Assembly: GCA_001936135.1 (NCBI GenBank)
Contig: CP012822.1
Location: 930,001-994,000, forward strand
Reading direction: 5' to 3'
Source of the DNA: Saccharomycopsis fibuligera x Saccharomycopsis cf. fibuligera
Taxonomy: Eukaryota; Ascomycota; Saccharomycetes; Ascoideales; Saccharomycopsidaceae
Length of the DNA stretch: 64,000 nt
Below, in pieces: positions 54,029 to 64,000 of the stretch; position 1 is the stretch's first letter; every line of letters begins with the position of its first letter. The position numbers and the translations under genes are program-made. The notes below the pieces were generated by a model. The model made no database searches, was not told where the DNA came from, and saw only the letters and a list, made by a program, of their open reading frames with translations.

Positions 54029-56038
54029 TTATAGATCAGTATTAAATGTTTTCAAAAATGGACTTGGAGTATTTTCTTCATAAAACTCATTATAATATTT
54101 CTTCTTCTTTGTCAAATGGGCATTATTTGCATGAGTTGCTTTGTTCAACACATTATTTCCATTCATGTTCAAGTTTTGGCTTCCCGTTACTGCACCATAA
54201 ACGTTTGGATTTCCAGTAACACCTCCACAAATGCTGCCACCTGGTGCAGCGGCGGTTAGCAAAGTGATGAAGTTTTCATCATTTGCACTTAACGTTTTGC
54301 CTTTGAATCTTTTGTTTATGTATTTTTGTGTAGCAGAGCTAGCATTATTGTGATCATAATATTCTTGAGAGCCAGAATTGATCGCTGCCGATGATGTGTT
54401 AGCACCACTTGCTGGTCCATTATGCTGTTTTAGTATATTAGAATTAGAGATGCTATTATTACTGCCATTATTGTGCTTTCTCTGTTGTTGTGCACCAACA
54501 GTGTACAAGTGATCATAAACGTCTTTGGGACCTTTTCCTTTAGCCATTAATGATAGCATTGCTAATTCGTTAGCAAGATTATTGCTTTTATTGCTGCTAG
54601 GACTACTAGGAACAGCGTTATTACTATTATTATTAGTAGTGCTGGTTGCTGCAGCCACTTGCTCAATTATCAGCTGCATGAACTGCGGTTGTTGAAGTAG
54701 GAATTTGATGCGACTGTTCACTTCTTGTTCAACAACGTATTGGAATTCTTTCTGATACATTGTTCTTGTTTGCTCAAGTTCACTTTCCATATTCTTTTTA
54801 TGGTAGCTAAGTTCTTGGTCAATATGTTCATTTAATTGTTCAGTAAGTCTTTCTCTTTCTTGCAATAGCATGTTTTCCTTAAGTTTCAAGTTACGTTCCA
54901 TGATGGTGATTTTCTGCTGTTTAGCATTTAGTTCAAGCTCTTTACGAAAAATCTTGACAGAAATTTCTTGAAGCAACAAGTATGAAGATGGCCTATCAGT
55001 GATATCCACCATAATGCATGCATTAATCGTTAAACGTAGCTTTTGCGAATAATGTTTAGGAATAGGTGGAAATTTTCCGTCTTTGATTTTGGTCTGTAAC
55101 TGTAAGTGTGTCTTTGCCTGGAATGGTGGATGTAATGCGCAAAGCTCATACATTACACATCCAAGTGACCATATATCACTCAATGGAGTATACGGCTTGT
55201 CCATGAGAACTTCCGGGCTCATATAATATGGTGTGCCTACATATGTAGTAGCAAAATCACTTTCCAGAAGAAGTAACTTTGCAAGACCAAAATCTCCAAG
55301 CTTCACAGTATTATCATCCTTGAGAAGAAAAACATTATCCGGCTTAATATCGCGATGAATAACGATCATTTCATTATTTACTACCAGAGGTTCATGATCA
55401 CCATTGATACTGTATTTGTATTGATTACCGCCGTTTTTGTTATTTTTGCGACGGTATCTTCTGCGCCTTATCCTGTGATTGTCATCATTGTTATCATCCA
55501 AATCATCTAATCCCTCATCATCTTCGTCCTCTTCATCTTGACAATCGCTATCACTGCCATCATTATTGGCGCTGCTGTCTTTATCTGATCCAATTTCTGC
55601 ATCATCATCATCAGTTTGAAAAATATTTCTTAACGGCGGAGGATCAACGCCATAATGGCACCGATACAAAGCCATGATAAGTTGAGTAAATATGCTCCAA
55701 ACAATATTCTCTGGCACATACTCATGATTTTTTTTATAGTTTTTGATAATCTGACTCATATCGCCACCATCACAGTATTCCATATACAAGTACACCATAT
55801 GCTCTTCTGGAATATGCTCATGATAAATGTATTCAACAATATTTGGATGGTTTAATGAACCCAAGATACGAAATTCGTCAATTAGCTGAGACCGCTCTTT
55901 TGGGTTCATATGAATATAAGATATTTCTTTACGAACACAAAGGCGACCATCACTTGATCTTCTCACTTTGCGCACATTGCCAAAAGATCCTCGACCAATG
56001 AGTTCTAAAACTTCAAATTTTTGATTATTGTAGTTCAT
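54029..56038 (-). CDS. KIN3: NIMA-related serine/threonine kinase
   Basis: 669-residue kinase of the NIMA/Kin3 family, which acts in mitosis. The glycine loop is GRGSFGNV (residues 15-22), the ATP lysine Lys37, the catalytic loop HRDIKPDN with Asp230, DFG at 249-251 and the APE-region SPEV near 274. Between helix E (LYRCHYG) and the catalytic loop there is an insert of about 90 residues (131-222): a long Asp/Glu/Ser run followed by RIRRRRYRRKNN. S. cerevisiae Kin3 also has an expanded loop near this place, but shorter. The C-terminal half has a coiled coil (about residues 350-440, MERNLKLKENMLLQERERLTE-like) and a long Asn/Ser-rich tail. S. cerevisiae Kin3 has 435 residues. Confidence 0.93.
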   Translation of the reverse strand: MNYNNQKFEVLELIGRGSFGNVRKVRRSSDGRLCVRKEISYIHMNPKERSQLIDEFRILGSLNHPNIVEYIYHEHIPEEHMVYLYMEYCDGGDMSQIIKNYKKNHEYVPENIVWSIFTQLIMALYRCHYGVDPPPLRNIFQTDDDDAEIGSDKDSSANNDGSDSDCQDEEDEDDEGLDDLDDNNDDNHRIRRRRYRRKNNKNGGNQYKYSINGDHEPLVVNNEMIVIHRDIKPDNVFLLKDDNTVKLGDFGLAKLLLLESDFATTYVGTPYYMSPEVLMDKPYTPLSDIWSLGCVMYELCALHPPFQAKTHLQLQTKIKDGKFPPIPKHYSQKLRLTINACIMVDITDRPSSYLLLQEISVKIFRKELELNAKQQKITIMERNLKLKENMLLQERERLTEQLNEHIDQELSYHKKNMESELEQTRTMYQKEFQYVVEQEVNSRIKFLLQQPQFMQLIIEQVAAATSTTNNNSNNAVPSSPSSNKSNNLANELAMLSLMAKGKGPKDVYDHLYTVGAQQQRKHNNGSNNSISNSNILKQHNGPASGANTSSAAINSGSQEYYDHNNASSATQKYINKRFKGKTLSANDENFITLLTAAAPGGSICGGVTGNPNVYGAVTGSQNLNMNGNNVLNKATHANNAHLTKKKKYYNEFYEENTPSPFLKTFNTDL

Positions 56039-57525
56039 ATTTTGCTCAACTTATTGATTAGTAGGGAAAAAGGAATTTTGCTCTCTTTTAAAAATAGGAG
56101 CTAACGAAGGTTTCATGTAGATTCTCTAAGCGAGTATGTATGCCAGATAATTTGAGTGTGTAAAATGATGAGCAACGAGATGCTTAGATACTATAGGTAC
56201 CCTTTTTTGAAAGTATTTAAAAAAGGTAGTCTGAAAATTGTAAATGAATGAATTAAACGTCTCTGCTAGCAGTGACTTATTGACGATTGGTGATTGATGA
56301 TGCAAATCTAGACACCGTTAATAGCAAATGTGTGTGAGTGAATGGAGGCAATAAAGGCAGGGGAAACGAAGGAAATTGGCCCTTTTTCGAGGATTTAAAG
56401 ATGGTATTTTTTATTGGTCTATGAATAGGGAAAACAGGGGGAACTTTTATCTAACTTTTGAATTGAAATTTACCACCACAGCTAGTTATCAGCGTATACT
56501 TGTAAATTGTGTATGAGATTTAAAATTAGTAGCTGTCACTAACAGGACAAACGTGAGTAATTGCGTGTTTTTTAATTTCTAATAAAAACTTTTTTTTATT
56601 TTCGACTTTTTTTAGTTGACAAAGATTGTAAATGATGCAGTACTGAAATTTTAACAGGATTATGGTGATGAGTTCACATTACTCCAAGTGAGTGTATAAA
56701 GCGGAGCCAAAAATTACAACTCAGAAAAAAAAAATAAAAAATAAACGTTGTGCCTGTGCTGTAAATTCATTTCCAAAAATGGTTAAACATAAATATATAG
56801 CACTAATTTTTATTTATCTTTTCCTGCTTCTAGCACTTTTTTTCCGAATTTTTTGCGTTTTTACTGCAGCTCTTACATTTTTTATGTTTAATGCGCATAG
56901 GTGCGCATTATAGCGCATTTACTACTAAAAAAAAATCACTAATAGAAACGCAATTTAAATATTGTTCTCCTGTTTATTTGGTTAATATAGACAATTGTTA
57001 AACTGATGGACAGGCTTTTGACAACAAAATGCAATATTGTGTATCTAACTGATAGTAATAACAGTTTGCAAAGTCTTGAAAAGCTAATCATGCTGGCTAT
57101 ACTATAATGAACTCTTCGCATGATTTAATCCACTTTGAAAATCTTATTCCATCAGTTCATTCAAGTTACTAAAGTGTAGACATTGTTCATTATATCAGAT
57201 ATTTGTCATGAAGCTGGTTAAAGCGTAGTAGTAACCATGCGGATAAATATAGATAGTACAGACAATAAAATAATAAGATAAGAGAACTAGCAAATATGTT
57301 GGTTGTATAATAGAATATAACAATGCAAAGTGTATAAAGGAAAAGTAAAATTATATGCTTAGAGAAATAAAACAGCAGATATTATAATGCAAGACTTAGA
57401 AATATGAAGTTATTGAAAACAGAATGATAGAACTTGGCCAAAACCCAGAAGAGAACTAAAGTGAATGAATGGAACAAGCAGCAAGCAAAGTTGGAGTTCC
57501 TTGAATTAGAACAATGAAACAAAGA
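56039..57525. other. 1.5-kb AT-rich intergenic region KIN3 / PDC
   Basis: KIN3 promoter side on the left and PDC 3' flank on the right, both genes on the minus strand. Contains three GCGCAT hexamers spaced exactly 10 bp (56893, 56903, 56913). A 73-codon hydrophobic frame at 56692-56913 is Phe/Leu-rich low-complexity sequence and not believed. No other gene seen. Confidence 0.55.
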
Positions 57526-59322
57526 TTATTTTTTACCCATGGCCATAGCATCAAATCTCCATGGTGTATCCAATTTGTCCAAAATAACTTCATATAATTG
57601 AATTCTCTCCTGTTTGGCCAAGGTTTCATCTTTCAAAGTTGTCACCAATTCTTCCTTAGTAGCCACTCTCTTGGAGAAAGTTTTACCTTTGACATCACCA
57701 AAAGTCTTGAAAATGTTGCACCAGTTCCAATCTGGCTGAATATCATTATATTCCTCTTCAGCACCATGAATAATTCTTTCAACTGTGTATCCGTTGTTAT
57801 TTAAAAGGAAAATAGTTGGTTTGATATCATGTCTCATATAAGTAGCAAACTCTTGAATAGTCATTTGAGCGCTACCATCACCTTCAAAAAGAATCAATCT
57901 ACCCTCGTAGTTCTTGTCCTTCATTGCAATACCGACGCCTAAAGTAGCAGGCAATGCATAACCAATAGATAAGTAGAATGATTGGGCCAAAAAGGTGCAT
58001 CCTTTTGGAAGTCTGATATCACCGAAGGCAAATTGAAAAGAGCAGGTCTCACTGAAAACTACATCATTTGGTTGAAGGTATTCTTGCACTTGCTCAGCCA
58101 AAAATGATTCGGAAATATCAGCTTTAGATTCACGTTTTATGATAGTGTTGATGCCCACAGGGCGAACTGGATTAGGTACTTTAGCAACATCCAATTGCTT
58201 TAACATTTGTTTAAGAACATTGGCAAAATGTACGTCTCTGAAAACCTTGGCACCAACTTTAATGTAGTGTGGGGTCAACAAAATCAAAGTATCTTGGTTA
58301 AAGTTTTGAGAGTATTGACCAGTGTTTGTTTCAGCCAAATAAGAACCGAAATGCAAAACGCAGTCACTAGATTCAACAGCATCTTGAACACCTGGGTTTG
58401 AATGGCTACCATTATAATCAGCAATATAAGATTCGTTGGATTCATCAAGGGCAGATTTACCCATTGGAGTAGAATAGTTGTTAATTTGGGTCTTGGTGAC
58501 AAACTCTCTAAGCAAATGAGAAACGTGGAAACGGTCAGTCAAAATATCACCAATAATAACAGGATTGGAGGAATGATACAATGCTTCAAGAATGTTTTTA
58601 GCAATGGTTTCCGAAAGTTCAGGATTAGCATCTTGCACCTCGGTTTGCAATTTGTAGCTAGTCAATCTGTCACTGCTAACCAACTTGTCTTGCAAGTCAA
58701 TTGGCAAAAATAAGTAACCAGGTCTAGCATTAGCAACAATTTTTTCCAACAATGAATCAATTTGCTTGATACCTTCTTCAACAGTGTCAACAGATTCCTT
58801 AGCAATACAAACGCCATCCACCAATTTTTCATAAACACGATGATCTGGAATAACGTCATATGGGTCTCTAGTAGGAACCAAATGGTGAACTTGACCAGGA
58901 GCGGTTTTCTTATGAGTTGGAGAAGTACCAACTATGTGCAAAACTGGAACGTATTCAGCAAAAGCACCGGAGATACCATTGATGGCACTAAGTTCCCCAA
59001 CACCAAAAGTTGTAATAACCACACCTGGAGTACGAGAAAATCTGGCATAGCCATCAGCGGCATAGGCAGCATTCAATTCATTGCATGTACCAATCCACTT
59101 CATGCCTTCAACTGGCCTGATATGATCCAACAAATTCAAGTTGAAGTCACCAGGAACACCAAATATAGACTTAGTGCCAAGTTGGCGTACTCTGCGAAAG
59201 ACATACTCGCCAAATGGAATCATGTTGGTGGATTGAGCCGTGGCAGGAGCAGCGACAGCTTCAGAAGCGGAGGACACAGAGATATTGTCGTCACGGAAGA
59301 TTGGATTAGGAACAGGAGCCAT
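57526..59322 (-). CDS. PDC1: Pyruvate decarboxylase
   Basis: 598-residue thiamine-diphosphate enzyme converting pyruvate to acetaldehyde and CO2 at the entry to ethanol fermentation. The catalytic Glu is in IGTCNELNAAYAADGYAR (about residue 82), the tandem His in GQVHHLVPT, and the ThDP/Mg motif GDGSAQMTIQEFATY ends with FLLNNNGYT. It has about 35 extra N-terminal residues (MAPVPNPIFRDDNISVSSAS and Ala-rich sequence) compared with the usual 563; a similarly long form is PDC1 of Scheffersomyces stipitis (about 597). Codon bias is strong. Which paralogue this is cannot be told. A TATAAATA box lies 112 bp upstream. Confidence 0.96.
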   Translation of the reverse strand: MAPVPNPIFRDDNISVSSASEAVAAPATAQSTNMIPFGEYVFRRVRQLGTKSIFGVPGDFNLNLLDHIRPVEGMKWIGTCNELNAAYAADGYARFSRTPGVVITTFGVGELSAINGISGAFAEYVPVLHIVGTSPTHKKTAPGQVHHLVPTRDPYDVIPDHRVYEKLVDGVCIAKESVDTVEEGIKQIDSLLEKIVANARPGYLFLPIDLQDKLVSSDRLTSYKLQTEVQDANPELSETIAKNILEALYHSSNPVIIGDILTDRFHVSHLLREFVTKTQINNYSTPMGKSALDESNESYIADYNGSHSNPGVQDAVESSDCVLHFGSYLAETNTGQYSQNFNQDTLILLTPHYIKVGAKVFRDVHFANVLKQMLKQLDVAKVPNPVRPVGINTIIKRESKADISESFLAEQVQEYLQPNDVVFSETCSFQFAFGDIRLPKGCTFLAQSFYLSIGYALPATLGVGIAMKDKNYEGRLILFEGDGSAQMTIQEFATYMRHDIKPTIFLLNNNGYTVERIIHGAEEEYNDIQPDWNWCNIFKTFGDVKGKTFSKRVATKEELVTTLKDETLAKQERIQLYEVILDKLDTPWRFDAMAMGKK

Positions 59323-59767
59323 AGCGAAAAACGATAAATTGCGAATATGGTAGTATAATGAAGGAGAATAACAGAATTCAAAAGTGTTGCACTTTGTTGA
59401 ATAAAAGAAAATACCAGTGAGAAAAATGAGGAGTATTTATAACCATTTCTGGGGCTTGGATGTTGAGGAAACACGGGAAATGCTGGGAATTCTGGCTATT
59501 CACGGAGATGACGCATGCACCGTTAGTTTGGGTCTGTGAAACTTCTGAGACCTCAACACAAACAGAAACCACAGTATACTAAGTTTACACAACACTGAGC
59601 AGGGCAAAAAACAAAGAAACGTTAATTAAGTATCACTGTGGTCCCTTGCTTGATCAATGCAACCTGTCGATGTTGAGGAAGAAGACAGATAACATGTAAC
59701 TTGTTAGTGTAGAGTCACCAGCTTAGAATGAAGTAGCGTACCTAGTCAACTATATGCTATAAAACAG
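59323..59767. promoter_or_regulatory. Pyruvate decarboxylase promoter region
   Basis: 445 bp upstream of PDC with the TATA box at 59434 and a CA/AAC-rich leader. No factor site beyond this is assigned. Confidence 0.5.
59434..59441 (-). promoter_or_regulatory. TATA box of the pyruvate decarboxylase gene
   Basis: TATAAATA on the minus strand, 112 bp before the PDC start codon. Confidence 0.65.
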
Positions 59768-61053
59768 TCACTTATTCTTTGTCTGCCAACTATGGTCGGC
59801 CAGCTCGGCCATTGGATAGCTTCTCGGTAAACACATAGAAAACAGGAGAAGCTTGCGGTCATCCTCAAGATAGTTTAGTTGTGCGTATTGTGTGTTTCCT
59901 TGCAAAACCAAAGTGTCCTCGGCTATGCATGGTACTTCGGCTAATAGCGGTAATGAAAAGTTTTCTCGGTTAGTATGCGGCAATCGTGATTTTAGCTACA
60001 CGGATGACCTCCAAGGAGGTTAAAACACTTGAAGGACTTTACCGAAGAGGATCACTAGTCCTCAAGCAATATCAGCTATATCCTTGATAAAGAGCTAGCC
60101 ATTGCCGTTTCTTGGGAATTATTGAGGGGCTGTCGTTTGCTGTTCTGATAGCGTAGTGTTCTGAAAGTATAGTAGGAGACTAGTACTACGGAAAACAGAA
60201 TTCAGCTGAATTAGCTTTTCTATGTTTGTTTTGAGCAACCAATAATGTTAAAATAGGATCATGTAAAATTATGTTGTCCTTTGATTTCTCTGAAAGCAGG
60301 TAAAGATAAAGAATTTATTCTTTGATATTATGATTATTGTAAGCTGATAGACTTTCCAGTCCTAAAAAGCATGCCGAAACCTTAACAGGAAAATCTTCCA
60401 ATAATAAACTTCCTTCAAACCTTTTCACTTAAATGGTTCAAGCAGCAATATGTCAAACTCGAATACTGTATTTATGTCTCCCTTGATTTTTAAAAATATA
60501 ATAGGAACAGCATCCTTTAGTGTAATTTTTTGCCAATCTCAAATTTCCTGTGGATCTAATTTTTTTAATTCGCCAAAGAAGCATACAATTTGAAAGCGGC
60601 CGCAATATGGAACAATTATCATTTCCCGTTAATTTACAATATTTTTTGTCAATTTCCACAGCAATTCCAAAATGATATGTGGGCATTACATCAAACTAAT
60701 CCATACCGACACTCAAAATATCATAATTAGCTTCTATTTAGGGTTTAACCCTGAACTAATTTAAAAAAATTTAACCAATTGAACAAGCTGAAGTATAATA
60801 TCGTGTGTCATTTGAATTTGCTGAAAGGTTTATCTATACATCATAGCTTCTATGTCAGATATCTTAAAGTTTTATAAGATTTTCCGATAACACAACTAAA
60901 AGAAATAAGGAATTTAAAAGCATTTTTAGCTACCTTTGTATACCTGGTTAAATTATGCTGCTCCTCTACAATTCTTAAAAGTGAAAAGGTGGGACTCTTG
61001 TTTACGTTGGTCAATTCACCAAATTTGAAAAAATTATTCATTGCCTGCGACAT
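59768..61053 (-). pseudogene. Possible strongly decayed gene, family unknown
   Basis: Five minus-strand open stretches follow one another in changing frames: 61053-60850 (68 codons from an ATG), 60686-60453, 60622-60425 (one TGA at 60541), 60430-60186 (one TAA at 60318) and 59983-59768. They read like real protein, for example LKDAVPIIFLKIKGDINTVF, FEGSLLLEDFPVKVSACFLG and LVLQGNTQYAQLNYLEDDRK, with ordinary composition in an AT-rich background. The overlap of frames at 60430 and 60622 suggests single-base frameshifts. The leucine pattern hints at a repeat protein, but I do not recognise the family. Chance open frames cannot be excluded. Confidence 0.3.
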
Positions 61054-62143
61054 TATTAATTCCAAATTTATCAAAGTTAAAAAACCTGCACAAATAATAA
61101 CATTAAAAACTTGTCACAGTTTAATTGAAAGCAAAAAATCAGTTCTTTATAAATTATAGCAAAACTAAAATGACGAGAAAATTAATGCTCCCTAAATCAA
61201 TTTTTTTTCATCTTAATGTATACTTGGAAAGACAAAAATGCATATTGTAGAGCTTTGTTCCGAACATTACGTTTTCAGATTTAACAACTAAGTTTTCATC
61301 CTTTTTTATAAGCATTCATTATTTTATAGACGCCGCCAGCTAATTGATAATATTGATAAGATTACTAGAATACATAATCAATGCATACTTTTGGAGAATT
61401 CAAACTACGCCGCCATTGAACCGTACCAGTAGCAACAATAAACACTAATCACATCCACAATAGGGTGCTTCATTTTACTTTAAATGTACTTGAAAGTTTC
61501 ATTTGTCTCTGTTTCATTACGTCTAGCCAACTTACCATTTTTTGCATGGCTTTTGCGCGCATATTCTCTATTTATAATTGAGGAAACCATAAATAAATGA
61601 TCTTTCTCAGTACCCATGCTTTAATTAAAAAGGCAAAACTAGAACAATGGCTCAAAGCTACCCTGGGTAAAGTTGAAATTGATTAACATAAGAAGATGGG
61701 TCGCGTCGGTTGTATATCTATACTTCCTGACTGACAGAAAGAATATGGTTCAGTTGTACTAGTAGTTAGTTTGACTAGAATTTTGTACCAGAGTGACTTT
61801 CGAATAATTATACGCGGAACTCATATCGAGGCTATGCCCAAACACGCCTTTGACGTAATATATATATAATCATTTTGCTGTTTTTGTTTAAGTCATCGAC
61901 TATTTAGTGTTTATGGTAATGATGACGGATTGATGTGTAAATTATACTATAATGGGTTCAAAGGGTTACCCCCACCTAAGTTAGTTGCATCGCTTATATA
62001 ATCGATATTAATGTTTATTTAGTTACGTGCTTCAACGCTCCTGTAATAACCTGTGAATTACTGATCTACTCGCCAATGGTGTACCCAATATTCATGATTC
62101 ATCAACTGATCCCACTGCCCACTGCACAGTAATATCTTACGCA
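61054..62143. other. 1.1-kb AT-rich intergenic region upstream of NKP1-like gene
   Basis: Very AT-rich with short homopolymer runs. No coding frame, tRNA or clear promoter element beyond scattered TATA-like sequences (about 61859-61869). Serves as upstream region of the gene at 62144. Confidence 0.55.
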
Positions 62144-63187
62144 ATGCCCAAGCAACAAAAACAACCGCAGAGTAACTCTTCTTCCTCTTTCTCACGCTTT
62201 CAAAAACATCCATACCATTCACATTCCTACCTCTATGTCAGCAACTTCATTGATCACCAGATAAATTACCTTACGCAGCCCTTCAAACTTGATTCTGATC
62301 TTGTTGAGTATTTCTCCCAAAACAGCGGCGGTAGTACCTTTAATCAAGCACTGTCACAATCAGCATCAAAATCACAAGATTTTACCAAAAAGCTTCGCAA
62401 AGCGTTAGCCAAAATCAATGATGTTCTTGCTGCACATACTCATGAGATTTATTCCAAACAAGCTACTGATCATGTCACCCAACAGGTTCTCAACTTGGAA
62501 AAAAGTCGCAAATTACAAGGAGCAATGCAAATAAAATCAGTCAATGATTTTTTTGTGCCGGTGATTGCTGCAAAATTATCTAACAGCGATCATGATTTAA
62601 ATGATGTTCTAGTTGGTATTCTGGCTTTACCGGAGGTGAAGCATTTGCCATTCAAACAATTGAGAAGCAACAGTGAAGTTTTAGCCGAAGCAGAAAAGAA
62701 CCATTCCAAAGTTAGCGACAAAAATGATAATAGCCGAAAGAATGATAATGATAATGATAGTGAGAATGATGATTACGAAAGTGATAGTTCAATTATAGAG
62801 ATTGAAAACATCGAGATCAGAGACCTTAAAGCTAAACTTCAACAATACGCTCTATTTCGTGCTCAACTCAATGCAAAGAGAGTCAAGTTGTCCAAATTGC
62901 TAAAGAAGTTACAGTACTATAAAAACCTTAACCAACAAATAAATATGCATTTATACGGGGCTCCTGCGAGTGCTACCAATACCAACAGTCAACAACAATC
63001 AGAACAACAACAAAAGGATACTAGAGCCCTACAGAGAAACTTAATCACTTCGCAAAGTGAAGTATTTGATGAGATTGCCAAGCTTAGAGTAAATTTGAGT
63101 AAGGTTGTACCGAAGTTGTCCAATGCTAAAGATCATGAGGAAGTAAGGCGGCTTGTTTCAAGTGGTCGGCATTTGGAATGGCAGTAA
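62144..63187 (+). CDS. NKP1: Inner-kinetochore protein of the Nkp1/Fta4 family
   Basis: 347 residues, all polar and helical. The N-terminal part carries what I read as the Fta4/Nkp1 pattern: FIDHQINYLTQPFKLDSDLV (residues about 35-55), then INDVLAAHTHEIYSKQATDH and VTQQVLNLEK. In fission yeast Fta4 the corresponding region is the F-x-x-x-QI-x-x-LSQPL and V-x-x-VN-x-x-x-x-H-x-R-x-YS-x-Q-x-x-x-HVAEQI block. Nkp1 pairs with Nkp2 and docks to the COMA complex at the centromere. The middle is an Asp/Asn/Ser-rich acidic stretch and the C-terminal half a coiled coil (IRDLKAKLQQYALFRAQLNA). S. cerevisiae Nkp1 is shorter (238). The assignment is by motif reading from memory. Confidence 0.6.
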   Translation: MPKQQKQPQSNSSSSFSRFQKHPYHSHSYLYVSNFIDHQINYLTQPFKLDSDLVEYFSQNSGGSTFNQALSQSASKSQDFTKKLRKALAKINDVLAAHTHEIYSKQATDHVTQQVLNLEKSRKLQGAMQIKSVNDFFVPVIAAKLSNSDHDLNDVLVGILALPEVKHLPFKQLRSNSEVLAEAEKNHSKVSDKNDNSRKNDNDNDSENDDYESDSSIIEIENIEIRDLKAKLQQYALFRAQLNAKRVKLSKLLKKLQYYKNLNQQINMHLYGAPASATNTNSQQQSEQQQKDTRALQRNLITSQSEVFDEIAKLRVNLSKVVPKLSNAKDHEEVRRLVSSGRHLEWQ

Positions 63188-64000
63188 AACTGTGTGTCTT
63201 TCCCTGAAAGGCGATTTGACGTTTCGGTTGATATTTTTTCTGACATTTACATTTTATGAGACACACATTCTGCAAGGCGACCTGATATATTAGGCTGTGA
63301 TTAATTGTTCAACAATTTTCCTTTGAGATTTGTAACAGAAATTGATATTTGATTAGCCTTATACCTAATCTATGTACGTTTAATATCTACTGTACTATAC
63401 TTCGTATCATCTATTGATTCCTTTGATCATTATGCAGATGTCTGAGATTTTGAATTCCGGGAAATTTGTCTGACACGCAACTACATCATTATTGTAGTTA
63501 TATCTAGCATGCTAGAAAACTTCTACTAAGAACGTCAACAATAATGTTAAAATATAATCTGAAATTCAAATTAAAACCTGTTGAATGTTATGGTGGAAAT
63601 TCAAATTAAGTAGCATAGTCACGAAATCATGCCTATGTAGTGAAAAGTAAAAACGTACACACCGTCAAGACAAAGATGCAGCATGGAATCGCATTGACAG
63701 TAACACATTTTGATTCTAACTTAAAACTATAAACTTAAAATAATTATGTTACATTCAAATGTGACTAAATTCTGGATATATATATGACGTGAACAAATTC
63801 GTGTTAGCTGATCAAAAATTCCCATGATGATGACTATTATTATTATCATTATTATTATCATTATCATTATTATAACCAGTCGTATTGAAGCTGCTTCTTT
63901 TATGCATAAGGTCAAGTACATTTGAGTTGTATGACACAAGTAGTCAAGTTATAACGATATTTAAATCTTTCGAAAGGATTAGCTAGATTAACTACAACGT
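63188..64000. other. Right-end AT-rich sequence without gene
   Basis: 813 bp downstream of the NKP1-like gene. Contains an ATT/ATC microsatellite (63835-63873) inside a hydrophobic low-complexity frame that I do not accept. No gene seen. Confidence 0.55.

Noticed and set aside
56692-56913. 73-codon hydrophobic plus-strand frame
   Set aside because: Low-complexity Phe/Leu/Lys sequence expected from A/T-rich DNA; no homology or promoter context.

Overview
This is a nuclear window from a budding yeast. Genes are single-copy eukaryotic genes, mostly intronless. The introns that exist have GTATGT-type donors and TACTAAC-type branch points close to an AG. The gene set (PRP8, MET15, UBC7, RPS15, RPP2B, MME1, MDM35, SDH6, KIN3, PDC, GAM1-type alpha-glucosidase) and the near absence of CTG leucine codons, even in very GC-rich genes, suggest the CTG-Ser clade (Candida/Debaryomyces/Lodderomyces side). 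The genus is a guess; long intergenic regions and homopolymer tracts would suit a Lodderomyces-like species. If CTG is read as serine, the few CTG codons here encode Ser.

Layout. 0.2-2.4 kb: oligopeptidase PRD1 (minus). 2.6-9.0 kb: a GC-rich stretch with no supportable gene, upstream of an unrecognised Ser/Ala/Asn-rich protein (8987-10414). 13.1-16.1 kb: a secreted GPI-phospholipase-D-like protein whose signal peptide sits in a separate 5' exon. 17.6-23.1 kb: UBC7, MET15 and a STIMATE-family membrane protein. 23.6-30.9 kb: the spliceosome core protein PRP8. 31.3-31.8 kb: a four-exon SDH6/SDHAF1 gene that single-frame ORF calling cannot see. 32.1-39.8 kb: a compact, strikingly GC-rich block with ARH1, VPS71, RPP2B, RPS15, MME1 and a four-exon MDM35 that includes a 20-nt exon. 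40.4-43.4 kb: peroxisomal carrier PMP47 and two unrecognised, probably mitochondrial single-pass proteins.

44.2-54 kb is a carbohydrate-use neighbourhood: a secreted GH31 alpha-glucosidase, an intracellular GH3 beta-glucosidase with a PA14 domain, and the broken first part of a UNC93-like permease. 54.0-59.3 kb: KIN3 kinase and pyruvate decarboxylase. 59.8-61.1 kb holds what may be a heavily decayed gene that I cannot identify. 62.1-63.2 kb: a kinetochore Nkp1/Fta4-like protein.

Themes. Mitochondrial biogenesis and bioenergetics are frequent (PRD1, SDH6, ARH1, MME1, MDM35 and probably the two small membrane proteins), but gene order looks like ordinary yeast synteny, not an operon-like system. 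No rRNA, tRNA, CRISPR array or intact mobile element was found by reading. The most valuable points are the hidden spliced genes, a triple-hairpin cluster in the RPS15 intron, the palindrome cluster in the beta-glucosidase promoter and the two GC-rich islands.
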